A stretch of DNA of 64,000 bases. Origin: Alopecurus myosuroides (lineage: Eukaryota > Streptophyta > Magnoliopsida > Poales > Poaceae). Each line of letters opens with the position of its first letter. Positions within the stretch are counted from its first letter, which is position 1. Location of the stretch: positions 576,504,610 to 576,568,609 of the forward strand of contig CM054057.1 of the NCBI GenBank assembly GCA_028641055.1, read 5' to 3'. Under the pieces are notes generated by a model. It was not told where the DNA came from, did not search any database, and worked only from the letters and a program-made list of their open reading frames with translations. The position numbers and the translations under genes were made by a program. Positions 36,001-47,205 of the stretch are shown one piece after another.

Positions 36001-36636
36001 TCCCAGGTAGCAGCCTGGAATCTATGGGCTGGGACGTCGCCTTATGTTGCGGCCTCTTAGGACTTTTTTGGTTCTTGTTGATTAGAAACATAATTTTCCT
36101 TCCGTTGGCTGATGTAATGTTGGGTCGTGTGACCTCTGTTTGTAAAGATATACTCTAGTAACACCTGTTTAATACAACTTCCATGTCTAGAGTGTTGCTT
36201 TGATCGGTTGTTGGTTTTCGAGCTCATTGTTATACAGTTTTGGCTATGCCTGCATAGGTGTCGCAGTCGAGGGGTTGTGGAGCCGATGATCCATGTCTGA
36301 GCCCACCTGCCGATGTGATTCGGCCTGGGGCGAGGTAACCCCAGTAACCCTCGATTGTTGTTGCACTTTCTGGACACATATCATCTATGTATAGCTTTGG
36401 TCCCTTTCCTTAAGTTTCATACGATTCGTGGACACTTTGATATGCATAGTTGGTTATGACTAGCATGGACACAAGGAGTAGTAGTACAATGGTGATCCGG
36501 CCTGCGTGCCGATGAATCCGGTCTGCTTGCCGTTGTTTGTTGCGGCCGGGGCTGGTAACCCTGAAGCCCTTGTGGGTCCATGACTAGGAGCGCATAACAG
36601 TATGTATACCTTTGGGTCCGGGGTCGTGACAAACCT
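33026..36636 (+). mobile_element. Solo long LTR G (Tekay-like) with TSD
   Basis: An LTR of 3601 bases, 33031-36631, TGTAACATCCC ... GGGGTCGTGACA, flanked by AACCT at 33026-33030 and 36632-36636. It lies in the C2 5' LTR. It has a GC-rich zone at 33430-33960 and the conserved palindrome CTTTTCGAAAAG at 35521-35532 also found in E and the Tekay LTR. Frames on both strands of the GC-rich zone are compositional. No internal region, so solo. Confidence 0.9.
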
Positions 36637-37852
36637 ATTGACAAAATGCCTTAGAGCCAGTTCCTGTTTTCTGCTGTTTTCAGTTTCAGAAAAGTTGTTC
36701 TGGAAATATTCTCGGAATTGGAAAATTCGAAGCCCAGAAATCTTAGAATTACCGAAGGTTCCACGGAGTACTGAAGAGACCCGTAGGGGGGCCACAGGGG
36801 GGGGCACACCATAGGGCGACGCGCCCCTAGCCGCGCCATGGGGTGGTGTGGGCCCCCTGGCTGCCCACCGACATCGCCATTTCTCCTATTTATTCCCCCC
36901 GAGGGGTAAACCCTAAAAGGATACCACTTTTCCACGAAAAACACCCGAGGCCGCCATCATCGTCAACCCGAGTTTGGGAGGGTTCTGGAATTCGCCCCGG
37001 CACCCTGCCGGGAGGGGAAATCATCACCGGAGGGCTTTACACCACCATGCCCGCTTCCGGAATGATGCGTGAGTAGTTGATCTTTGGACTACGGGTCCAT
37101 AACAGTAGCTAGATGGTAGTTCTCTCCTCTTTATGCCTCATGTTTAGATCTCATGAGGTGCCCTACATGATCGATATCATCTTATTGTAATGCTAAATGT
37201 TGTGTTTGCTGGGATCCGATGATTATTGAATGCTATGTCTCTTGATTATCAATCTATCATGTTATCTTCATGTGTATGTTATTTATGATCTTGCATGCTC
37301 TATGTTGTTAGTAGATCCTCTGGCCAAGTAGATTCTAGTAACTCCAAGAGGGAGTATTTATGCTCGATAGTGGGTTCATGCTTCCTTTGCATCTGTGCTC
37401 GAGTGACAGAAACGTGACGGATGGAGGGTGTGTTGTTGCCATTAGGGAGAAAACAACGATGTTTATATTGTTTACATTACACACATTGCTTACTACGATT
37501 ATCTGTTGCTTGCAACTTAATACACAAAGATTGTTTGGATGATATTATGAGGGTGGATTATTAGTCATAGATGCAGTTGGATAACGGTCTACGAGTCTTG
37601 TTGTAATGCCCGCATGAATCACATAGTAATCATCATGTCATGCATGTTTCATTATCTATCAATTTCCCAGCTGTAATTTGTTCACCACACAGGTTATCTA
37701 TCTTTTATGGATAGACACCACTAGTGAACTGTGGACCCTGATCCATTTTTTTCATACTGATAATATAACCACCGCAATTACAGTTTTCACACTGCTTCCA
37801 CTGTTTTCACATTGTTCTCCTACTGTTTTCCACACCATACATTTAACCTCTT
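36637..37852 (+). repeat. C2 5' LTR, second part
   Basis: Resumes after solo LTR G at ATTGACAAAATGCC. It carries the conserved leader frame that stops at 37076 and breaks off at TTTAACCTCTT near 37852, where the next bases belong to the 3' internal region. Confidence 0.8.
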
Positions 37853-39357
37853 CCAGTAGTACAATTTTCGTGCTTATAACGGTGCAAATAGAAGCTTATA
37901 TAGAATGTGGCTAGACTTTTTCATGTCATGCTAGATGTTATTTTAATTCTAAAGCCTAGTGGTTATTTTTGTAGAATGACTTGTCTTAAATAGCTGAGAG
38001 TGTTTAATGTGCCATTGAAAGAATCATGAGTTGTTGTTCTTATATTGAAGCATAAATTTGTGGTGTTCTCCTTTGAATATTTTATTTGGTTGACTTGGCG
38101 CATGCTTACACCATGTTTATGACTATGAAACAGTCACTTATAGCCTCTATGATCATTTAGTTTTTGAACTTGTGGTACCACTTATTCTTTGATTAATAAT
38201 GTTTATGTCGCTATGCATGATTATGCCGCTTATGCTCTCCTGATTTGTCGCTCCCTGTCTTTTGCTAGCCTCCACGTGTACTGAGCATGAGCTCTACTCA
38301 TGCATCCAACTCCCAAAAACCAAAGTATGCCAAATGTGTCCACCATACCTACCTACATGTGGTATTTAACTGCCACTCCAAAGTAAATTGCTCATGTGAT
38401 ACCTTTAAAACTTTCAAAATTACTCCTAATTTGTGCTCCTATTTAGATCATGAGGACGTAAATAGAGAATCTTTATCTCACTTGTTGATTGGACTTTCAC
38501 ACCCTGGACTAGTGGCTTCATCCGCTTATCCAAATGATAGAAGAGCTGGCAGTGGGGTGCCCAACCACAAACTTAATACACCAAATTCTCTTCACTATTT
38601 TTGCCCCTGATTTATCAGTCAAAGCATAATTGGGTAACCAAAAGAGAAAGAGGGATGACCTTATACCCAGATGCGTCCTTCTATGGGAGCTGCTCTTGTG
38701 AAGTCTAGTTGGGTTGTGACGTACTGTATTTTCTGTTTACCATTCATTGACATAAGCATACACACCTCTATAAAAAATGTTTTCAATACCTTTGTTTAAT
38801 AAAATAAAAACCTCTAGCACATGAGTTCATCCCTGCCTCCCTCTGCGAAGGGCCTTTCTTTTACGTTTATCTTGAGTCTTCATCTTCTAGCTTTATGTAC
38901 ACTTGAGAGAGCATAGTTGACATTCTGAGTTTAATGTGTATTTATCCCAGAAACGTAATTAATTGATTCATGATATGTTATTATTTGCTCTCAAATTACT
39001 TGTTCTAGTCATCCTCTTAAACTTTGAAGGTAACCTGGCATTTATATTTTGCCCCACTCTTCAGGACAAGCGAAATATCACTTTGCTATGTTTTATCTAT
39101 GCTTGAAACAAACGTATAACTTTCGAGTGCATTATTATTCATGATCTTTTATTTGTGTTACTTTTCATGATGCAAAGTGATTGATGTGTTTCATTGTTAA
39201 AATTATATCTATCATGCTTGTGGTTAAAGTACTATGATCTCATCTTACTTATGCTTTTACAATTTAGATTATCAAGTTTATGTTGGAAGCATGTCACCTC
39301 AGATTTTTTTTACCATTTACCTACTCGAGGACGAGTAGGAACTAAGCTTGGGGATGT
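37853..39357 (+). other. C2 internal remnant, 3' untranslated region and polypurine tract
   Basis: Matches the late internal region of C1. It ends with CTACTCGAGGACGAGTAGG (about 39321-39339) and AAGCTTGGGGATG before the 3' LTR. The open frame at 38287-38610 lies in this untranslated block and has a counterpart in C1 that is not conserved as protein. Confidence 0.75.
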
Positions 39358-41026
39358 TGATACGTCATAAACGTATCCTTAATTTCTGATGTTCCATGTT
39401 GTTTTCATGCCATATGATACATGTTTTCCTTACACTTTGTGCCATTTTTATCGATTTCCTCGGACTAACCTATTGACAAGATGCCACAGAGCCAGTTCCT
39501 ATTTTTAGTTTAAGAAAAGTTGTTCTGGAAATATTCTCGGAATTGGAAAATTCGAAGCCCAGAAGTCTTAGAATTCCCGAAGGTTCCACGGAGTCCCGAA
39601 GAGACCTGGAGGGGGGCAACAGGGGGCACACCATAGGGCGGCGCGCCCCCTGGCGGCGCCATGGGGTGGTGTGGGACCCCTGGCCGCCCACCGACATCGC
39701 CCTTTCGCCTATTTATTGCCCCCGAGGCGTAAACCCTAAAAGGATACTACTTTTCCACGAAAAACACCAGAGGTCGCCGTCATCGTCAACCGGAGTTTGG
39801 GAGTGTTCTAGAGTTCTCCCCGGCATCTTGCCGGGAGGGGAAATCATCACCGGAGGCCTCTACACCACCATGCCCGCCTCCAGAAGGATGCGTGAGTAGT
39901 TCATTTCTGGACTACGGGTCCATAGCAGTAGCTAGATGGTTGTTCTCTTCTTTTTATGCCTCATGTTTAGATCTCGTGAGCTGCCCTAGATGACCGAGAT
40001 CATCTTATTGTAATGCTACATGTTGTGTTTGCTGGGATCCAATGATTATTGAATTCTATGTCTCTTGATTATCAATCTATCATGTTATCTTCATGTGTAT
40101 GTTATTTATTATCTTGCATGCTCTCTGTTGTTGGTAGATGCTCTTGCCAAGTAGATGCTAGTAACTCCAAGAGGGAGTATTTATGCTCGATAGTGGGTTC
40201 ATGCCTCCTTTGCATCTGTGCTCGAGTGACATAAACGTGACAGATGGAGGATGTGTTGTTGCCATTAGGGAGAAAACAACGATGTTTATATTGTTTACAT
40301 TATACACTTTTCTTACTGCGATTATCTGTTGCTTGCAACTTAATACCCAAAGATTGTTCGGATGATATTCTGAGGGTGGATTATTAGTCATAGATGCAGT
40401 TGGATAACAGTCCATGTGTCTTGTTGTAATTCCCGCATGAATCACATAGTAATCATCATGTCATGCATGTTTCATTATCTATCAATTTCCCAGCTGTAAT
40501 TTGTTCACCACACATGCTATCTATCTTTTATGGAGAGACACCACTAGTGAATTGTGGACCCCGGTCCATTTTCTCATACTGATAATACAACCACCGCAAT
40601 TACTATTTTCATACTGCTTCCACTGTTTTCACGTTGTTACTACTGTTTTCACATTGTTCTCCTACTGTTTTCCACACCATACATTTAACCTCTTTGTTAT
40701 CAGCAAAACCGGTGAGATTGACAACCTCACTGCTTCGTTGGGGCAAAGTGAATTAATTGTGTTGTGTAGGTTCCACGTTGCTGCTGAACCGGTACTGCGC
40801 CCTACCTCATCAACGACATCAACCTTCAGAAGTTGCTTGTCCTCCTACTGGTCGATTCAACCTTGGTTTCTTTTCCGAGGGAAAACTTGCCGCTGCACTC
40901 TTCACAACCTTTCTCTTGGGGTTTACCAACGAGTTCAACTACGCACCCCATCAAGTTTTCTGGCGTCGTTGCCTGGGATTTCAAAGTCATCACACAAGTA
41001 AGAAGTCTCCTGTCAAGGCACCATCA
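39358..41026 (+). repeat. C2 3' LTR with extended U5
   Basis: 1669 bases. The usual LTR end of the family would be ...CCCCATCA at 40953. Here the LTR runs on through AGTTTTC, a tRNA-Asp-type site (40961-40978, TGGCGTCGTTGCCTGGGA) and AAGTCTCCTGTCAAGGCACC to a second ATCA at 41026, directly followed by TSD GGGAT. The extension is homologous to the segment between the two primer sites of D. Confidence 0.8.
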
Positions 41027-41031
41027 GGGAT

Positions 41032-41603
41032 AAAGAAATTAACTAAGGAAAGTGCAACTTCTATGAATGGGTTCACGACCTAAGAGCTATTCTCAAAAAT
41101 CTTGAGATAGAGAATGTGCTAGATAATGAAGTTCCATCACCTAGTGGAGAATTCTCTGCATTAATAGATAAAGAGTATCAAGTTTATGTGATCATGATGG
41201 ACAATGTGAGTTCTGAGCTAGGAAATTGTTACCAAGACTTGCGTCCCTTCCATCTCATGGAAGCTTTAATGGGTCGGTTCTCCATGCAATTATGTCATGG
41301 TCGTCATAAACTTAATGCTGAGTTGTTAAAGTGCACACACATGTGCCTTGGTTCATTGAGGGAGCACAAAGACAAGGTCATAGGGATACTGCAGAACCTA
41401 AAGGAAATTGGTTTTCCCATTCCAGAAAAGCAAGCAGTTGACATACTCCTCATGTCATTTCCATCACATTACTTAGGTTTTCTGGCTTGCTAAAATCTGA
41501 TGGAAGCAGAGAAAACAGTTGAAGAAGTCTTCTATATTCTTATGTCAGCTGAGATGGATGTTTTCGTCTATGTTGTGAGGACTACTCCAATTGACCAAGA
41601 CAA
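41032..41603 (+). pseudogene. Copia-like F gag, central part
   Basis: Continues the gag interrupted at 32916. In one frame from the NFYEWVHDLRAIL stretch (about 41056) to the TGA at 41605, with one in-frame TAA at 41491. The pattern of Phe-Tyr-Glu-Trp near the start, a central helical region, and ...EIGFPIPEKQAVDILLMSFPSHY (about 41407-41472) is that of the UBN2-type gag of plant Copia elements. It would form the capsid shell. It is broken by the C2 insertion, a stop, a one-base register shift and the Tekay insertion downstream. Confidence 0.65.
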
Positions 41604-41712
41604 GTGACATGTCCACATGAGGAATAAGAGTTATACCAGTTATTGACATTTTCTTGTCTCAAAGATATTTTATATTGGATACTAAAATTTCGCAACTTGC
41701 AATTTATTGCAG
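41604..41712 (+). other. Candidate intron in F gag
   Basis: From GTGACA at 41604 to TTTATTGCAG at 41712, 109 bases, AT-rich, with a TACTAAAAT-like branch region. Removing it would carry the gag frame into a basic Arg/Lys/Gly-rich stretch at 41713-41773 resembling a nucleocapsid tail. Inference only. Confidence 0.35.
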
Positions 41713-41789
41713 AGTGAGAAGAAATAGAGGCAAGAAAGGTGGGAAGCATGGAAGGCGCAGTGGAAGATGCATATGATGGCGTCACACTA
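41713..41789 (+). pseudogene. F gag basic tail, cut by the Tekay element
   Basis: Encodes VRRNRGKKGGKHGRRSG in the frame that would follow the candidate intron, then stops. CACTA at 41785-41789 is the presumed 5' target-site duplication of the Tekay element; its partner lies outside the window. Confidence 0.4.
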
Positions 41790-44700
41790 TGTCACATCCC
41801 TGTTTTTAAGCACTTGTATAATAGTATTTTAGCATGTCTCTTAAGACCTTTGTAATGAAATTAAGTGGACAACATGTTGTGTACTGATGTTTATCTATGC
41901 AATATTAGTGGTGTGTTTCTTTTCACTCACTTGAGGAGTTTTTCTCCTAAGAAACACATTGCTTTATTATTGTTTTCCACTAAGGTTCTTATGAGATTAT
42001 TTTTTTTCAAGACTTGAGGTGACCTTTGTTTCAACTTGAAAATGTGTTATTAATTTTTAGGAATCATCTTGAACTTGAAATAAAATTAATTGGAAAAGAT
42101 TCCATTAGCTTTTCCAATATAATTTTTGCCCTGAAAAACAGCCAAGTAGCTGTTTTCAACCCTTGTTTTCCACCACAAGGATTATCCAATTAGGGATTTT
42201 CTTTGATCAAAACTACTCTCTGATATGAGTACAACAAAACTACACTCTTGGAAAAACCTACAAAGAAAATTAACACACAATGCCAAGATGGTTTTTGAGT
42301 CATCTTGATAAGACAGAAATTTGAGCATTTTAAAAACAGAGAATGTACCTACTTTGCCATTTATTTTCAGAGCCATAAACCCATCATTTTTCAAATCAAA
42401 TGGTTGGATCTGAAACTTGGATTGTTGTTCTTTGTTGAGCTTTTTAGATCACTCATTTTAGAGCTGGTTTGCTTGGTGAAAACAAACCCAACTTTTGCTA
42501 TCTCTGTCTGTTTTTCCAGCACTTAGAAAAATTCAGAAAACTGTCTAACTGAATTTTTCTGACAGATCAGTGAATACACTTTTGGACTTAATGTTTTTAG
42601 CTTTTGTGCGCTGATCCAAGCCTTGCCACTTTGCCAATTCGAAAACAATGTTATTAAGCTTCTAGATGGTGACATTGGATCCCATGTTGGCTGACCAGGA
42701 TGAGAGAAACATGAGGTGGCATTTGACTATTATGTGAGGTCATTAGAGTGGTTGAAATAGTGTGATTCTTTCCCTTTTACCCATACCTTGGCCCTTGCTG
42801 TGGCCTAGCTCATCAAAATGTACTTGCTTGACCCCTAGGAGCCAATTGGAACCGTGGCCATCTGTGGAGAACCCCCAAGGGGCAAGGGCATGCCCATGCC
42901 ATGCCAACCCGAGCACCTCCCCCTTTGACTCGTGGCTACAAAGCAATCCAGGCCAAGCCCTCTCGCCAGCACACTCCACTCATCCCTCCCACTCACCCCA
43001 TCGAGCATCGCTTGCTCGTTCGCTCTGTGCGAGCGAGGCGAGCCGCGCCCATTTTCGGACCGGACAGATCGGGCACGAGGTGGCCGCGGCAACCACTGCC
43101 TCTCCCACCCCCTTTTCTCCTCCATTGCAACCCCCTGGAGCTGGCCAGCCTCCCTGACATCCTCTTGCCCCCTCTCGCTTGCAGGTTCCTCGCCGCCGTC
43201 CCCGGAACCGCCGCAGAGCACCGTCGAGCCGCCGCCGTGTCCCTGCCTCCTCGCCACCCGTGCCCGCGCCAAGGAGTTGCCCAGGCCACCCTCTCCCACA
43301 CCCGCACCGTCCCCTTGCTTCTCGCGAGCCCGAGGTGAGCGAAATCCCGTGCCGGTGAGGTGTTCGTCCGCGAGTCGAGAGAGAGAGAGAGGAGAGAGCG
43401 CGGGGAGGAAGAACGCGCAGGGACCGTCGATCTGCGGATCAACGGCCCCCTTTAAACGCTGCGTTTCGCGCGCGCGCGCGCGCAGGCGGGCTGCGCTGTG
43501 CGTTTGCTGGGCCGCGCGCTGCCAGATCTGGCCCAGTTAGCTCGTTTCTGTTAAGAGTCCCAGTAATTTTTTTTTCTGGCAGAATAACTAGATCCTAGCT
43601 TTAGGCTTAGAAAAGGTAGCATATTAATTTATTTTACCTTGCTAATTTTTGTACTACTAGCCTTACAAAATTGCAACCATATCCCACTGGCAGAAACTTG
43701 TTTTGAGTTTTTATGATTTTTCTAAAAATCATATGCCAGACAGTACCCTAAAAATTGAAATGAATAGAACTTCAAGAATACAAAACATTTTTGAGCAAAC
43801 TCAACTGTTTTGGAAAGCCCTTTCCAATACCTATCAGTAGAATTTTAGTTTGCATCAAGGTGAGTTACCATTTGGAAATGCCATCCATTTTGGTAAAACA
43901 TCAGTGGGCTATTCCATGATTTTTAGAGGGAGTTTGGGATATTATTTTTGAGTGAGGCAAGTTGGAGAAGCTTTGTAGTGATAAGGACTATCACATCCTA
44001 GAAGGATTTACTTTTTAGAGCAACAGAAAAATTTAGAGAGACAGAACAAGTTTTGGCTATTTTCTGCCTAAATTTTAATTCTAGATCTTGCCTTATATGT
44101 TACTTTTGTGAGTTGCTAATGATGTGATCTTGCTTGTTATGTTGTTTTCCATTGTGGTTATGTGTACAAGTTATATGAGCATGTTAGAATAAATGGTTTG
44201 AATGGTAGCATTTTAGAACTAGTTTTCCATGCTTATGTCTTGCTAATGGCTAGATTTTTATGTATGTTTTGAGTAGATTTTTAAATAAATCTTTAGGCTA
44301 GTTGCTAGATTGTTTTTCATGGAACCAGTACCACCTAGGTACTGTTAATATGTTTATAGCACCTCTGGATGCTTGGTGCTTGTGTTTGAAATAGGTCTAA
44401 AATAGAAATGCTTAAGGACTAGTTGCACACTAGGAGATTCATGAATGTTTTTGTGTCTTGTTTTCCACTAGGGAAAAATAGGACTTTTTGGTATTGAAAC
44501 CAGAGGATGAAAAGTACTTGTGGCAATATTTTCCTTAGGGTTTTCACCTCTGATAGATTTCCTTTCAATAGCACAAAAGTATGAGTAGCACTTGGGTGAC
44601 TAGAAATAAATCTCCTCACATGTGTAGCTTTTTAAGCATATCTATCCTTGTTTCCTAGCTATGTTTTTATGTCATTTTTGTGAGATCCAGTAGCATATAT

Positions 44701-46966
44701 GGTACTGGTTAGAGGTGTATTTTGCCTCTGAAATCTTGCACACTTGTGCATAACATTAGCTAGGATAGTCTAAACTAGTCTAGTAGTTTCCTAAATTCTC
44801 TAGTATGAGTAGGAATTTTTGGGTGTTTGTTTGTTGTTTTTAGCACTTTTATAAAAGTGACCAGAGGATTATTAACCTCTTGGTGAGCATATTTACTAGT
44901 GGAGCACCCACTGGTATGTTTGCCTCATAGTGGAAAATAGGTTGACTTGTTGTCATGAGCTTATTTTCACTACTTGAGTAATTTAGCAAATTATGTGTGC
45001 TAGCCATAGGAATTGTTGTGGGGATTTTTAGGCATCAAAATGTGTTTTATGGGACACCCTACTGTCCAGTAGCATGTGCTATATCCCACTGGTCCACAAT
45101 GTTCTTAACTAAGAATCATTGTTTTGGCCACACATAAGCACTAGGAAAAAGCAGATTTTCCAACTATAGTTTTTATGCCAATTTTTCTTTAGGGAAAAAT
45201 TGAGAACTATGGGTGGTACTTTTGATTGCTTGCTGTATGTATTGCTTGTAGCATTGCTTGCCTTGCTTGGTTCTGAAAGTGTGTCTTTATTTCTTTTTAC
45301 GACGTTAGAAAACGAGGAGGAAGGAATTGCTGAAGAAGGGTATTGCAACTCCTGTTACTTTCAGGATCAGGACCATCACTTGTACCAAGGCAAGCCATCC
45401 TAATGCTTGCTGTATAACTACTTATCATTATCTATCATGCATGCTTTCCACTTCTGAAGTTTTACAAAACTATGCCTTCAAAAACTATTTTTGTGTGAAT
45501 CCTACTACTACTATTACTACTACTAGTATAAGGACTCATAATCATAGTCAACTTGGTATTACCAAGCCCTTAGACACTAAATGGTATATAAATACCATAC
45601 ACCTACTTAAAACTTGAGTTCTTAAATGAACTAAATAAAATGTGTTTTTGTAAACAAATGCCTTATGGAAGGAAAACCCCGGAGGAAGGGTGAGACCCTG
45701 TCTGCCGGAAGGAGTGTTATGATGGGAAATTTTATGAGAAATGTTTACAAAAGACACATAACCTAGTCTTCGCTGGACAACCATTATCGTACTGCCACTT
45801 TACCCCAATATGGGTAGGGGCTTGATTAAAAACTTGTTAGGGTTAGTATATGTGCTATCTCAAAGGCTATAGGGGATTGGATCCTCCGAACCGAAGTGTC
45901 GCTAGGAGTGAGTATACGGGACATCTAAAGTGTGGGATTAATTTTCCCTCCGGATGCAGCAGTTGGGTCTCCTGTTAGGCGGTGTGTGACATGGCTTGCC
46001 AGGGAGGGAAACCCCAATTGAAGAGATAGTCATGTACTAGCTTGTACAGAGTGGATAGTCAAGACCAGTTATCTGATGTTCTCATAGGTTGGGAACAGTC
46101 CATGGTTGTTTCATGGCAGACTCTGGATCTGGTGGAAATGTGTACACCTCTGCAGAGTAAAACTATTTCGAGATAGCCGCGTCCTCGGATATGGACGGTT
46201 GAATGGCCATGTAGCTAGTATTGTGTCAACTTTTCAAAAGAGGTTTTGAAGGAAGGCTTTTGTACCTGAGAGGTACTATGGAGGAATGACTTGGTATCTG
46301 CGAGATACCGATGAGAAAGAAACTACTACCAAAAGTTTCTGAAAAGAAAAACTTTCTTTTCCAAAAGTATTATAAAACCTCCAAGATATGTGATATCTAC
46401 GAGAGCAAAACTACATTATGTTAAATGATTTTGTTTACAAAGAAGTGAACTTGAAGAATCAACCATGGCAAGTCTTTTATCTGTCATGGGTAGCTGAACC
46501 ATATGTATGGCCTACCCACTCCACCAAATAAGCATGTATGCATTATTGTAAGCTAATAAAGGATGTCTTGTTGAGTACATTCAAATGTACTCATTTGGTT
46601 TCGCCCCTGGTATCTACTTATCAGACTACGAGGAGCCACCTCAGGAGGAGTACTATGAGGAGGAGTTCTACGCTGATGGCCCTGCGAGTTAGGATCGTCT
46701 CCCAGTCAGCAGCCTGTAGGATGAGGCGTGACTCGGGTTCTACTACGCTATGCTTATCGTCTTCCGCTGTGTTTACTTTGAATGTCTGTCCTGCGTGACA
46801 GTTATCAAGAACTTGGTCATGTGACCATTTATGTAAGACTCTATATTCGTGTAATGGATGATGTATTCTGTATGCCAACTACGTATGTTGTTCACGACTG
46901 GTTCTTCTGGGATCGTGAATGAATGCATATGAGGGGTTCTGGACCTACCGGTCTGGGGCCTCTACA
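41790..46966 (+). repeat. Tekay LTR1 (5' LTR)
   Basis: 5177 bases, TGTCACATCCCTG ... GGGGCCTCTACA, followed by AAGT and the primer site. A GC-rich zone at 42830-43540 contains GA repeats (about 43378) and a (CG)8-type run (about 43467-43483). It is flanked by AT-rich sequence. The palindrome-like CTATTTCGAGATAG lies at 46163-46176. Open frames on both strands of the GC-rich zone are compositional. Confidence 0.85.
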
Positions 46967-46970
46967 AAGT

Positions 46971-46988
46971 TGGTATCAGAGCCATCCT
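46971..46988 (+). other. Tekay primer-binding site
   Basis: TGGTATCAGAGCC, complementary to the initiator tRNA-Met 3' end, four bases after the LTR. A second identical copy is at 56016. Confidence 0.85.
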
Positions 46989-47205
46989 GACTCTAGGAGA
47001 CCTTAGTTAGCATGGACGTTAGTGTATACTCCGATAATCTAAGTTACTAATACAAAGAAAATTGGATATGACTAAGTATAAAACTATTCCCTATATCCCA
47101 CCACCTCTCTGGGTTAGACTCTACTTGCATTAAAGTTATTTCTTGCATGAACCTAAAACTTTGCACACTTGTATCTAACTTAAGCTACTTAAAAATTTTG
47201 TGTAG

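Larger units (their letters stand above)
32917..41026 (+). mobile_element. Element C2: deleted Athila-related LTR element with extended 3' LTR
   Basis: Inserted in the Copia F gag with exact TSD GGGAT (32912-32916 and 41027-41031). It starts TGATACGTCGTAAACG and ends ...GGCACCATCA. Its 5' LTR (32917-33030 and 36637-37852) is split by solo LTR G and loses its 3' end. A deletion joins it at about 37852 to the late internal region (matching C1 from about 18925). The internal remnant runs to 39357, and the 3' LTR is 39358-41026. No coding sequence remains. The 3' LTR extends 73 bases past the usual LTR end and contains a primer-binding-site copy. Confidence 0.85.

Noticed and set aside
38287..38610. 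Open frame of 107 codons in C2
   Set aside because: It is in the shared 3' untranslated region; the C1 counterpart is not kept open.
40954..41031. Primer site after the C2 3' LTR, read first as the start of another element
   Set aside because: The exact TSD GGGAT at 41027-41031 and the continuing Copia gag show that this is the end of C2, so the site is inside its LTR.
42762..43540. Long overlapping frames on both strands (up to 202 codons), repeated at 54100-54906 and 63143-63958
   Set aside because: They fall in the GC-rich island of the Tekay LTR, on both strands and in several frames, and change frame between copies; compositional, not coding.
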